Positions 46,801-57,530 of a stretch of DNA of 64,000 nt are shown one piece after another; the stretch's first letter is position 1; the number at the start of each line of letters is the position of its first letter. Source of the stretch: an uncultured Planctomycetaceae bacterium (GTDB lineage Bacteria; Planctomycetota; Planctomycetia; Pirellulales; Pirellulaceae); NCBI GenBank assembly GCA_937862885.1, contig CALMEE010000039.1, forward strand, positions 51,123 to 115,122. Reading direction: 5' to 3'. Both the position numbers and the translations under genes were made by a program. The notes under the pieces are model-generated. The model saw only the letters and a program-made list of their open reading frames with translations. It was not told where the DNA came from and searched no databases.

Positions 46801-47065
46801 ACCAGATGGTTGGCCAGGACCGCTAACGTTTTCGCCCGACGAAAATCTGCTGGTCTTGCCTCGAAACCGAACAACTGCACAACTCGTCGATGTACGTTCG
46901 GGCAAATGCCTGTCCATATTGGAGGCCCCGCAACGCTTCAGTCTCACGACCTACTCATTCTCTCCAGGCGGCCGGTACATTGCCATGAATCATGGTGAAG
47001 GAATTCATCTATGGGATTTACACCATATTCGCCAGCGACTGGCAACCCTTGATCTAGATTGGTGA
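43829..47065 (+). CDS. Membrane Ser/Thr protein kinase with a C-terminal WD40 propeller
   Basis: 1078 residues. A 68-residue front (EAFLDSVRSGHPPNIDEFC) leads into a Hanks-type kinase domain (about 69-330): IGFGGMGIVYEA, Lys in ALKVL (about 102), HRDIKPSNLLI (about 197), DFGLA (about 217), APERF. A membrane helix follows (about 357-377), then about 600 residues of WD40-like strands (YLWNLAQ, VRLWDVLS, KVWDADTG, HLWDLHH). The kinase is cytoplasmic and the propeller would face outside or the periplasm-like space, an arrangement suited to sensing. Operon with the ECF factor. Confidence 0.9.
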   Translation: MSSVGHIVEAFLDSVRSGHPPNIDEFCRQFPEVAEELRDLLPTVLLFENATQPALPSSLVSHRALPKQIGHYEILREIGFGGMGIVYEARHRELDRRVALKVLTSNSITNASHRERFQREIRLASNLHHTNIVPVFETGMHEGDPFFTMQFIDGQSFEHWYTNGNIEIGPNHFRKAAEMIRVVAGALHHAHSQGVLHRDIKPSNLLIGNNGVVWITDFGLARQAEDGVTRTGDIVGTLRYIAPERFSSVADARSDVYSLGLTLYELCTLRPAFSETDPARMYRAILETNPPKPSSIVHKFPRDLDTIILRAIEKDPQRRYPTAAALAEDLRLWLDDQPIRSRPVSLMEQGWRWTRRNPVVATLVLTVACMLFALVCVLSFAAHRRGQIIAQLNQANIIGQQRLYDSYLGRAQASRWSGRPGQNFLAMESIAQAARLVNILYADPASREDQRWNLRNEAIAAMVLADVSPLNRWQDATDERIVVTFDDKFERYAKADSLGNIYLHAVADDAEIGRIAGDGSTCWELRLSPEASHVIGMFHPNPQSSTGAFLRVWDCAERRETLRTEPFSRPIIYDWHCPSGRLAVADLHHNLLVFDFVSGELINKVPGTDRLVAICFLDENNLALARDGRREIEVFSLDTMETTRTFSVEEDIASLAWSPKSQRLAAGTTLNGYIYLWNLAQPFASAVRLRGHSGRANRLYFTHDGKVLASNSWDSTVRLWDVLSAREIMRVNALTIAHPGFGRRDRALAFTGPANQFSLWNVTYDGPLRCLPRTAPEVFEWAIVYHPKDDHLLAVATAEGIRFWDCRLGETIGTIDIGLVRSIDFSADGKFVFAGGDRGVTKCELAWPAEDERSPLSATSIETLYNEPVYRSHLSRNGGRIVFFAERSRSAQVIDLSTGQVVTKTGEHRNLDRAVISPDGRWIVTSTWGGSGLKVWDADTGDLVSDLHSRIGSATIAFSPTGTWLAVTDGQRQCLWRVDGWDLVHEWTREEPDGWPGPLTFSPDENLLVLPRNRTTAQLVDVRSGKCLSILEAPQRFSLTTYSFSPGGRYIAMNHGEGIHLWDLHHIRQRLATLDLDW

Positions 47066-47132
47066 TTCATCGCCGAACGCATCAATCAGGTGATTTGGCG
47101 TTAGGACGCGCATGCAATTAAATTGCCAAATT

Positions 47133-47190
47133 AGCCGGCATGCGTTAGCGTCCGGGTCCCAAGTACAGCGGATGCTAACGCACGCGGGCT
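47133..47190. repeat. Long imperfect palindrome (REP-like hairpin)
   Basis: Two 22-base arms (47133-47154 and 47169-47190) pair at 19 of 22 positions around a 14-base spacer; the innermost 14-bp part is TGCGTTAGCGTCCG against CGGATGCTAACGCA with one mismatch. It lies 68 bases after the kinase stop and has no T-run, so it is either a terminator without U-tract or a dispersed palindromic element. The rest of 47066-47490 shows no gene. Confidence 0.75.
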
Positions 47191-47490
47191 GATTGTAATT
47201 CAGGCACGTATTTACGAAAGCGTCCTTAATTTGCCGATTTCTCGTGAAACCCACTTTCCTAGTCCACCAACCCCTCGCCTGATTGGCCGAAAAACACGCG
47301 GGTTTGCCGGACAGATTTCTCCGCTGCCATAGAAGTCTTTTCTCAGCTCATTTGACGCCTGAGAAGCATCACTGAATTTTTTTGCCTTTTCAAGTGCTCT
47401 GGCAACTTGTTGCGCAGTCAGAGCAATATCGCGTCGCTTCGTATGGCACGCGTCTGCAGTTGAGTGTTAGTTTGACCAGAAGGTGGAGAA

Positions 47491-48270
47491 ATGAAAAGGT
47501 ATGCCTTTTTTGCTTACGGAGTCACATGTCATTTGTTGTTCTTATGCGTTTACGCTTGGCTCGCTCTGTTCGTAGGAAATTTGGGGTTTGGCCTGATTCC
47601 CACGATTGATGGAGAGCCAACAATGCCGATAGCATGGGCAATTTTCATCAATGTACTTTTGATCGTTGCATTTGTCGTACCGCACTCAGTCATGGCGCGG
47701 CCAAGCTTCAAAAAATGGTGGACTCGGTATATTCCGGCGCCAATCGAGCGGAGCACCTACGTCCTCGTTTCATGTTTGCTCATGATCAATCTGCTTCTGA
47801 ATTGGCAGCCGACAGGGGGAATCGTATGGAATGTCTCGCAGCCGGTTGCTTATTGGAGTCTCCTTGCCATCTTCCTATTGGGTGTATTGCTGGTGCCGGC
47901 GGTAAGTCTAATGATCAATCATTTCGACCTATTCGGAACGAGGCAGGTTTGGCTGTACCTACAAGGAAAGGAATATACTCACCTTGAATTTCGAACCCCG
48001 ATGGCCTACCGTTTCGCACGGCATCCATTGTACGTCGGATGGATGTTGTTCTTTTGGGTCACGCCCACCATGACGGTATCTCATCTCTTGCTGGCGGTGC
48101 TGACCACATTATACATGCTCGCCGCAATACCGTTTGAGGAGCGAGACTTAGTCAGTCATTTCGGAGAAAAGTACTTAAACTATCGTCGGCGGGTGGGTGC
48201 GTTGTTTCCGAAACTACATCTGGGGAACGACAACCAAGTCTCAGTCACGAGTCAGAGTAGCGAAACCTAA
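47491..48270 (+). CDS. mddA: Methanethiol S-methyltransferase (MddA-like)
   Basis: 259 residues, about six membrane helices. The blocks VVPHSVMARPSFKKWWTRYI, PIERSTYVLVSCLLM, HFDLFGTRQVWLYLQG and RHPLYVGWMLFFWVTPTMT are those of MddA, a membrane methyltransferase of the NnrU/ICMT superfamily that turns methanethiol into dimethyl sulfide using SAM. The RHPLYxG and EERDL motifs bind SAM. Length matches. GGTGGAG precedes the ATG. Alternative: another ICMT-like methyltransferase, but the fit to MddA is close. Confidence 0.82.
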   Translation: MKRYAFFAYGVTCHLLFLCVYAWLALFVGNLGFGLIPTIDGEPTMPIAWAIFINVLLIVAFVVPHSVMARPSFKKWWTRYIPAPIERSTYVLVSCLLMINLLLNWQPTGGIVWNVSQPVAYWSLLAIFLLGVLLVPAVSLMINHFDLFGTRQVWLYLQGKEYTHLEFRTPMAYRFARHPLYVGWMLFFWVTPTMTVSHLLLAVLTTLYMLAAIPFEERDLVSHFGEKYLNYRRRVGALFPKLHLGNDNQVSVTSQSSET

Positions 48271-48383
48271 AGACACACGTCCGTGGGTCAAGAAGATTCG
48301 TGTCGTGCAATCAGGGATCTTAGCAGCACAACGTCTTGTATTGATTCTACTTGAGTGCGTTTGGCAGAAGACAAATCAAGCGA

Positions 48384-50108
48384 TTACTCGATTCGCTCGT
48401 ACAAGACGTCACCACCCACGATTGTCATGTCAACTTTCGCATCCAGAATTTCCTCTGCATCACAGACCATGATGTTCGTTGATAGGACAACAAGATCGGC
48501 CAGTTTTCCGGGAGTTATTGATCCTTTCGCCTCTTCTTCAAAGGCGCTATAGGCACATGCTAACGTATACGACCTCAACGCCTGTTCGCGGGTCATGCAC
48601 TCTTCTGGGAAAAACTGGCTGCCATCCTTCAAGCGGCGCGTGACTGAGGCGTAAAACGAAGGGATTGGATTCAGGTCCTCTACCGGAGCATCGGTGCCGT
48701 TGGTGACGACGGCTCCGCTGTTCATTAATTTCTGCCAGACATAAGCCCCCTCAGCGGCACGGCGCACGCCGAGCCGCTGAAGCACAAAAATCGCATCGGA
48801 CGTGCAATGGATTCCTTGCATGGAGGCGATGACACCCAGTTTTCCATAGCGCGGAATGTCATCCGGATGCAAATGCTGAGCATGCTCAATTCGCCAGCGA
48901 CGGCCGTCCTTGGTGGGAAATCGTGCGAATGTTTCTTCATAGATATTGAGCACTTCTCGGTTGGCTCGATCACCGATTGCATGAATGCACAGCTGAAAAT
49001 CATTTTCGATTGCGATCTCCGCCGTTCGTCTGGTTGCCTCCAAGGACACGGTATTCAGTCCGACACTTGAAGGGAGATCTTCGTAGGGCGCGAGTAGCCA
49101 GGCACCATGTGGTCCTAAGGCCCCATCAATGGAAACCTTCAATGCGCGGACGGTCAAGAACTGATTCGCGTAGTCAATCATTTTGTAACGCGAAAGTTGC
49201 GCGGACAGCATGTCATTCGATTCGCGGATCATGACGTACAGGCGGACTTTTAGGTCGCCTCGATCAGCCGCATCTTTTAGGGCACGTACCATGGCGAACG
49301 TCGAGCCAGCATCGTGAAAACTGGTAACGCCTTTTCGCAACGACTCTTCCACAGCAAGTTGAATGGCGCGCGCATCCAGCTTGCCACGCTCCTCTGGGGT
49401 GATACGCCGCTCATCGCGGGCAAATGCTCCCGTGATAAACGTTTGTGCTGTAGAACGAAAAGCGCCTGTAGCCTTGCCGGATTCATCGCGCAAAATTTCG
49501 CCTCCATTGGGATTGGCGGTATCGTCGGTAACACCTGCCAGCTGCATGGCATACGCGTTGGCAAAGTTCATGTGACCGCTGGCATGGGTCAACATGACTG
49601 GATGATCGGGAACGGTTTCATCCAACCTCTTGCTCGTAGGATAACCTCCGACATGGTTGGCCGGAGGCGATGTCCACTTAGATTGGTGCCAACCGCGACC
49701 GATAATCCACTTTCCACGCTCAGTCGTCTTTGCTGCTTCGATTACCATTTCTTCGATCTCTTCCCATGATTCGGCTGACGTCAAATCGAGCATCATCCGC
49801 GATTGCCCTAAACCCATAAAATGGCCGTGTCCCTCGATGAATCCGGGGATTAAAAGGCGCCCCTGCAAGTCGACAACTCGGGTACTCTCCCCAATCAAAT
49901 GTTGCAATTCTCCATGCGAGCCAACTGCTAATATTTTTCCTTCCGCAACCGCTACCGCTTCCACGTGCGGAACGGCATCGTCAACAGTGACAATCGAGCC
50001 ATTATGAAAATAGAGATCCGCAAAATTTTGAGTGAATGCCGATCGCGAGCAGAAAAATCCACTCAACAAGGTTGCCCACAAAATGAACTTTCTAGAGATA
50101 GTAAGCAC
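48384..50108 (-). CDS. Exported amidohydrolase (YtcJ-like)
   Basis: 574 residues. Signal-like N-terminus (KFILWATLLSGFFCSRSAF), metal motif FIEGHGHFMGLG (HxH), a Lys/His-region HASGHMNFANAY, ending in the metal-binding Asp NGTDAPVEDLNP. This is the YtcJ branch of the metal-dependent amidohydrolases (related to N-substituted formamide deformylase). Substrate unknown. GTG start with GAGGA close upstream. Its gene is separated from acs by 183 bases holding no gene. Confidence 0.85.
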   Translation of the reverse strand: MLTISRKFILWATLLSGFFCSRSAFTQNFADLYFHNGSIVTVDDAVPHVEAVAVAEGKILAVGSHGELQHLIGESTRVVDLQGRLLIPGFIEGHGHFMGLGQSRMMLDLTSAESWEEIEEMVIEAAKTTERGKWIIGRGWHQSKWTSPPANHVGGYPTSKRLDETVPDHPVMLTHASGHMNFANAYAMQLAGVTDDTANPNGGEILRDESGKATGAFRSTAQTFITGAFARDERRITPEERGKLDARAIQLAVEESLRKGVTSFHDAGSTFAMVRALKDAADRGDLKVRLYVMIRESNDMLSAQLSRYKMIDYANQFLTVRALKVSIDGALGPHGAWLLAPYEDLPSSVGLNTVSLEATRRTAEIAIENDFQLCIHAIGDRANREVLNIYEETFARFPTKDGRRWRIEHAQHLHPDDIPRYGKLGVIASMQGIHCTSDAIFVLQRLGVRRAAEGAYVWQKLMNSGAVVTNGTDAPVEDLNPIPSFYASVTRRLKDGSQFFPEECMTREQALRSYTLACAYSAFEEEAKGSITPGKLADLVVLSTNIMVCDAEEILDAKVDMTIVGGDVLYERIE

Positions 50109-50291
50109 GTTTTCCTCGCTTTGGATCTTGCGACAATCAAAATGTCGGCGGTTAAGAAGTTCACATCCCCATGTTTCAAACGAGAACGACTTGACAATTA
50201 ATCTTGGTTTATACCTATCGTGAAGCAGCCGAATAATTCAAAAACTTGGGGCCAGTTTTTTGCGGCGCGACGGCAAAAAATACAACCAGTT

Positions 50292-52253
50292 CTACGCGTC
50301 ATCATCGCGAAGATTCGCCAAAACAGTGTAGTCTTCTAACGTTGTGGTATCACCGACCTGTTCACGTCCTTCAGCGATATCTCGCAATAAACGCCGCATG
50401 ATCTTACCGCTCCTGGTTTTGGGTAACGCGTTCGTAAAGCGAATATCATCGGGCACCGCTAACGCGCCAATCTCCTTGCGCACGTGAGCCTTCAACTCCT
50501 TACGCATTTCGTCGTTGGGCTCACCTGATTTGAGCGTAACAAACACAGCGATCGCTTGGCCCTTTAAATCATCGGCCCTGCCGATGGCAGCTGCTTCAGT
50601 TACAGCGGGATGGCTAACCAAAGCACTCTCGACTTCGATTGTGCTTAGGCGATGTCCAGAAACGTTGATGACATCATCAATCCGTCCCATGATCCAAATG
50701 TAACTATCTTCATCCATCCGCGCATTATCCCCCGCGAGGTAATTGCCGGGGACCTTACTCCAGTAAACTTCCCGATATCGATCGTCGTCCCCCCAAATCC
50801 CTCGCAACATCCCTGGCCACGGCTTTGTAATGACGAGCCAACCTCCGGCATTCGTGGGCACCTCTTTGCCAGTCTCATCGACGATTTTTGCGAAGATTCC
50901 CGGCAATGGCTTACAACAACTACCGGGTTTGGTAGCAATGGCGCCAGGCAACGGCGAGAGCATTATCCCACCGGTTTCGGTCTGCCACCACGTATCTACG
51001 ATGGGGCAGCGCTCGCCACCGATCATTTCGTGGTACCAAATCCACGCTTCGGGATTAATACCTTCGCCCACGGTCCCCAATAGGCGCAAACTTGTTAGAT
51101 CATGTTTCTCGACATGATGATCACCCCACTTCATGAAAGCGCGAATGGCGGTTGGTGCCGTGTAGAGAATGGTGACATGGTAACGCTCGATAATCTCCCA
51201 GAATCGATCCTCTTGTGGAAAATTTGGCGCTCCCTCGTACATCATGATGGTCGCCCCGTTGGCCATTGGGCCGTAAACGACGTAGCTATGTCCCGTGACC
51301 CAGCCACAATCGGCTGTACACCAATAGATGTCGCTCGGCCTCCAATCGAACACCCAGCGAAACGTCAGTTTGGTATAGAGCAGGTAACCAGCCGTGGTGT
51401 GCTTGATTCCTTTGGGCTTACCAGTCGACCCGCTGGTGTAAAGAATGTACAGCGGGTGCTCGCTATCGAGTTCGGTGGCTGGGCAATCTGTGGACGCAGC
51501 CGCCGTCAACTCGTGCCACCAAAAGTCACGACCGGCTTGCATGGCCACGTCCTGATTGCATCGATTGAGGACGATACACGTTCTTACCGATGGTGACTTC
51601 TTGAGCGCTTCATCCACCGTTTGTTTGAGTGGCAAAATCTTGCCTCGTCGCCAGCCTCCATCGGCGGTGATTTGCACTTTGGCTTGGGCATCATTGTTGC
51701 GTTCAGCAACAGCTTCGGCAGAAAAGCCCCCGAATATCACGGAGTGTACCGCGCCGATGCGAGCACACGCCAACATGGCGATTGCCAACTCCGGAACCAT
51801 CGGCATGTAAATTGAAACGACATCGCCGGGTTCAACTCCGAGTGACTTGAGCACATTGGCGAACTTACAAACCTCGCCGTGCAACTCGCGATAAGTCAGC
51901 GTCCGTTGATCGCCGGGTTCTCCTTCAAAAATAATGGCCGTACGTTCCCAGGCTTCCGTACCGAGGTGAACGTCAAGCGCGTTGTAACACGCGTTCGTCT
52001 TACCGCCGGTAAACCATTTTGCAAACGGTTCATTCCACTCCAACGTCGCGTCAAAATCACGGAACCAGTGGAGTTCTGTGCGTGCCATTCCGGACCAGAA
52101 TTTTTCGAAATCTGCCGCCGCTTCTCGATACAAGTTCTCATAGGCTTGCAAGCCAGAGATGCGTGCCTGTCGCACGAATTCGATTGGAGGCTCGAACTTT
52201 CGAGATTCGTGCATCACGTTGTCAATTTGCAGCGTGTTGGTGGGTTGAGACAT
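50292..52253 (-). CDS. acs: Acetyl-CoA synthetase (AMP-forming)
   Basis: 653 residues, full length. P-loop-like [25 protein letters not shown], the hinge/core [16 protein letters not shown] and the C-terminal [14 protein letters not shown] with the acetylatable Lys all mark Acs. It activates acetate to acetyl-CoA. Ideal AAGGGAG six bases before the ATG. Single gene. Confidence 0.95.
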   Translation of the reverse strand: MSQPTNTLQIDNVMHESRKFEPPIEFVRQARISGLQAYENLYREAAADFEKFWSGMARTELHWFRDFDATLEWNEPFAKWFTGGKTNACYNALDVHLGTEAWERTAIIFEGEPGDQRTLTYRELHGEVCKFANVLKSLGVEPGDVVSIYMPMVPELAIAMLACARIGAVHSVIFGGFSAEAVAERNNDAQAKVQITADGGWRRGKILPLKQTVDEALKKSPSVRTCIVLNRCNQDVAMQAGRDFWWHELTAAASTDCPATELDSEHPLYILYTSGSTGKPKGIKHTTAGYLLYTKLTFRWVFDWRPSDIYWCTADCGWVTGHSYVVYGPMANGATIMMYEGAPNFPQEDRFWEIIERYHVTILYTAPTAIRAFMKWGDHHVEKHDLTSLRLLGTVGEGINPEAWIWYHEMIGGERCPIVDTWWQTETGGIMLSPLPGAIATKPGSCCKPLPGIFAKIVDETGKEVPTNAGGWLVITKPWPGMLRGIWGDDDRYREVYWSKVPGNYLAGDNARMDEDSYIWIMGRIDDVINVSGHRLSTIEVESALVSHPAVTEAAAIGRADDLKGQAIAVFVTLKSGEPNDEMRKELKAHVRKEIGALAVPDDIRFTNALPKTRSGKIMRRLLRDIAEGREQVGDTTTLEDYTVLANLRDDDA

Positions 52254-52644
52254 ACTTAGCTCCCTTTACTTGAAGAAGACAATTTGAGTCGCACGCCATG
52301 CACCTTTTTTCACGTCGCAGACTACTTGGTCACTGGTTTCTCTGCGCAGGCCATTTTCACTTGGGAATACCCAGATTCGACTTGGGTTTTGATGCTTATC
52401 GAACGACCGTTTGCGTCTCCTTTGATTCTGCTCACAAAATAATGGTAGAATGTGTACTCGGTCCACGATTTTAAGGCCAGCTTTCGGCAGTGTCAACGAA
52501 TAGACGGTGCGAATGTTGCGGGCCAAACGATCGATTTCGAGACATTTAAGGTAGATGCGTGAAACATGTCTTGTCGACGAGTATTTTTGTATTCGCGTGA
52601 TTGACTAAAGCGCCGGTGGGAACAATTGTTTGATTGGAAATGAA
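52254..52644. other. Divergent promoter region
   Basis: About 390 bases between acs (leftward) and the second ECF sigma gene (rightward). No gene, repeat or clear operator seen. Confidence 0.35.
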
Positions 52645-53391
52645 ATGGACGATCCTTCCAGAGAACATTCACCCTCATCGCGACAAGGCCGATTCCTGAC
52701 GACTTCATGGAGCATGGTCTTACGCGCGGTGGAGGCGGATTCCGTCGACGCTCGAATGGCGCTAGAATCACTTTGCCGCGAGTATTGGTATCCGCTGTAT
52801 GCATTCGTTCGACAGAAGGGATTCAAACCGGAGGTTGCTGAGGATTTGACTCAGGCGTTTTTTGCGTTTCTGTTTGAGAAGAACAGTCTGGCCAAAGCAG
52901 ACCAATCGCGCGGACGCTTTCGCACGTTTCTGTTGCATTGTTTAACCAACTTCTTGAATAATCAATGGCGAGAAGCGCAAGCCCAAAAACGTGGTGGAAA
53001 TCTGCAAATATTTGCACTCGACTTCGAACATGGCGAATCAAGGTATCAAGGTGAGCCTTACCATGACCTGACACCGGAACGCATTTTTGATCGTAGTTGG
53101 GCGATCACCTTATTGGGGAACGTTTTTGATGACTTACGGCAATACTATACTGAGCGAAGCCAAGGGGAACTATTCCAGGCGTTGAAACCTCACCTTATCG
53201 GCGAAGGCCCTACAAGTTACCATGAATTGGCCAATGGATTAAACATGTCCGAAGGGGCCTTGCGCGTTGCCGTTCACCGGATGCGCGACCGTTGCAAAGA
53301 CGTTTTACGCAAGAGAATCTTGGAAACCGTCGATTCAAGTGCGGAAATCGATGACGAAATCCGGGATTTATTTAATACATTGACAAGTTAA
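52645..53391 (+). CDS. ECF-type sigma factor, second kinase-linked copy
   Basis: 248 residues. Region 2: LESLCREYWYPLYAFVRQKG, then EDLTQAFFAFLFEKN, and RFRTFLLHCLTNFLNNQWRE; region 4: YHELANGLNMSEGALRVAVHRMRDR. The W-Y-P-L-Y-A-F opening and long linker are those of a planctomycete-expanded ECF group different from the one at 43.2 kb. GGA lies close before the ATG at 52645; a TTG at 52630 is less likely. The kinase gene follows after 79 bases. Confidence 0.9.
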   Translation: MDDPSREHSPSSRQGRFLTTSWSMVLRAVEADSVDARMALESLCREYWYPLYAFVRQKGFKPEVAEDLTQAFFAFLFEKNSLAKADQSRGRFRTFLLHCLTNFLNNQWREAQAQKRGGNLQIFALDFEHGESRYQGEPYHDLTPERIFDRSWAITLLGNVFDDLRQYYTERSQGELFQALKPHLIGEGPTSYHELANGLNMSEGALRVAVHRMRDRCKDVLRKRILETVDSSAEIDDEIRDLFNTLTS

Positions 53392-53470
53392 TTTTCCTGT
53401 AACGAATTTGGGAAAGCCGTTTATACCCTTATATTGAGAGGTCATTGGGGGGTAAACGGTAGGTAATGTC

Positions 53471-55858
<2,388 letters not shown>

Positions 55859-55946
55859 CCGCGGATAAGGATTTAAACGACACGACCTGAGCAAGCCATC
55901 TCGATCTATTTACAATCACGTTCGGTTCAGTAAATTGTTCCAAAAA

Positions 55947-57074
55947 TCACTGTTCAAAGTTGCGGTACAACTCAGCGAGCTGCAGGGCAATTTCTTCAAG
56001 CTCACGGTAATAGTCATTTTCGGACATAATGGCTTTTCGACTTCGTAAATGTTCGAGCCGCTCTTCCAATTCATTCCTCCGCGCCAGCAAATCGGCGGGC
56101 CAAGTTTTCGCAACCGGATTGGGAAACAGGAAAAGCTGGTTCGCACGTAGGCCATCCGTTCGCACACCCGTCTTTGCTTGTCGAGTTGGACGCACGCCAC
56201 GAAACCAATCCAAAGGCGTACCCAATCCATCTCCGTTGTCGTCCAAGAGCGCTTGCTCCGTTGCCAAGCGTTTATCGGCCGCATAGAAATCAGCCGTCTG
56301 TCGCGCTGCAGTGGTAACCATCTCCAACAGCGAAACCTGCTCGTCTTTATCAAGGTCGTACTGAAGATCTCCGTTGGCAACAGATTCCACAATACGTGAT
56401 AAGTAGTCACCGAAGCGGCTGAAATTGTATTCGTAGCCGCTCTTCGTCGCCGAAACTACAATCCTGTTGCCCCCAGACAACGCGTTGATGAACGGAGCAC
56501 TCGCGGAAAAACAGCCCAGAATTACGCACTTTCCTTCAGCCGGTGCAAGCATCTCTTTTAGCTGGTTCGTCGATAAGTCAGGACCAACCAAGTTGAATTT
56601 TGCATCCGTGCCATCGAAAGTACCATGCCCGATGAGCACAAGCCAAAGAACGCTTTCATTGTTAGATTCTGCCCACTGACTGAGCTCGGCTTGCAACCGC
56701 TCAAGTGAACTAATTGAGCCCACGTCGCCATCGATTAAGATTGCGTCCACGCCGTGTTTCGCTGCGGCATGGATCCATCGATCGGCCCAAGTGCGGAATT
56801 GGCTTTCAAACTCTTCCTCTCCACCAGCACCAACAACCACGACAATGCGATGCACACTTTTCGTCGGCGCAGCGTTTTCGTCGCGATAAGAGCGATGCTC
56901 AGCCGGTCCGTTGCTGCTCAGGAAAGTCACTTCGCTGGTGTCCGCAACAATATTCCCCGCAAGCAAATTCTGAATTGGGCCAAGCAGCGGAATCAGAGCA
57001 CAGAACCAAACCGTCCAACCGCCGAAAAGGGCAATCTTGCGCGCTGCAAACGTTGAAAAGAGTGATGGGAAAAT
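55947..57074 (-). CDS. Caspase-fold (clan CD) peptidase-like protein, unusual start
   Basis: Core of 339 residues from a TTG at 56966, extended here to an ATT at 57074. The likely catalytic dyad is His in LIGHGTFDG and Cys in VILGCFSASAPF, in the order and spacing of clan CD (caspase/C13-like) peptidases; TDAKFNLVGPDLS between them fits the fold. The C-terminus is helical (RNELEERLEHLRSR). The frame stays open upstream of the TTG to a stop at 57135-57137 and encodes a signal-like segment (IALFGGWTVWFCALIPLLG) with a basic residue pair before it, yet has no ATG, GTG or TTG. An ATT with GGAG seven bases upstream is the best start. Convergent with the kinase gene; possible target or effector of that system. 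Confidence 0.72.
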   Translation of the reverse strand: MFPSLFSTFAARKIALFGGWTVWFCALIPLLGPIQNLLAGNIVADTSEVTFLSSNGPAEHRSYRDENAAPTKSVHRIVVVVGAGGEEEFESQFRTWADRWIHAAAKHGVDAILIDGDVGSISSLERLQAELSQWAESNNESVLWLVLIGHGTFDGTDAKFNLVGPDLSTNQLKEMLAPAEGKCVILGCFSASAPFINALSGGNRIVVSATKSGYEYNFSRFGDYLSRIVESVANGDLQYDLDKDEQVSLLEMVTTAARQTADFYAADKRLATEQALLDDNGDGLGTPLDWFRGVRPTRQAKTGVRTDGLRANQLFLFPNPVAKTWPADLLARRNELEERLEHLRSRKAIMSENDYYRELEEIALQLAELYRNFEQ

Positions 57075-57530
57075 AGTTAGGCTCCAAATCAGCGGGGAAA
57101 TTACGTTCTCGTCAAATACAGGAGATGAAAAACGCTAAGTGCCTATGCTTAATAACTGCGTGAGGGCTAATGGCGAACGAGATACCCGTTCCACCGCCAA
57201 TGAACATGTTATGAAGGTTGATGTCAGATTGCAAGCTTGCCCAGAAATCGTGAGACGCAAGTCGCACGGCCGCCGATTGACTTGTCAAAATGGTCAACAT
57301 TCAAGAGTGTATGTTTGACAACATCGACACATCAATTTGTGGATGAGGATACGTGCCGCATGGAATTTTCGGAACAATGGAATCGCGTACCGGTTTCAGC
57401 TTATTCCATTGCGAATCATTGCAACTGACTATCGCATCTTGTATTATGCAATTCCCGTGGTTGAGTATCGCTTGCGGAATTCGCGATTCTGCCCCCTGAT
57501 CCAACATCTGCTTTTTTTAAGGAATTGATC
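57075..57530. other. Divergent intergenic region
   Basis: About 455 bases between the caspase-like gene and the PQQ-propeller gene, holding both promoters. No repeat or RNA recognised. Confidence 0.35.

Noticed and set aside
50256..50280. Palindrome TTTTTTGC ... GCAAAAAA between acs and the amidohydrolase
   Set aside because: Stem is A/T-only apart from two pairs and there is no U-run after a G+C stem, so it is not a convincing terminator.
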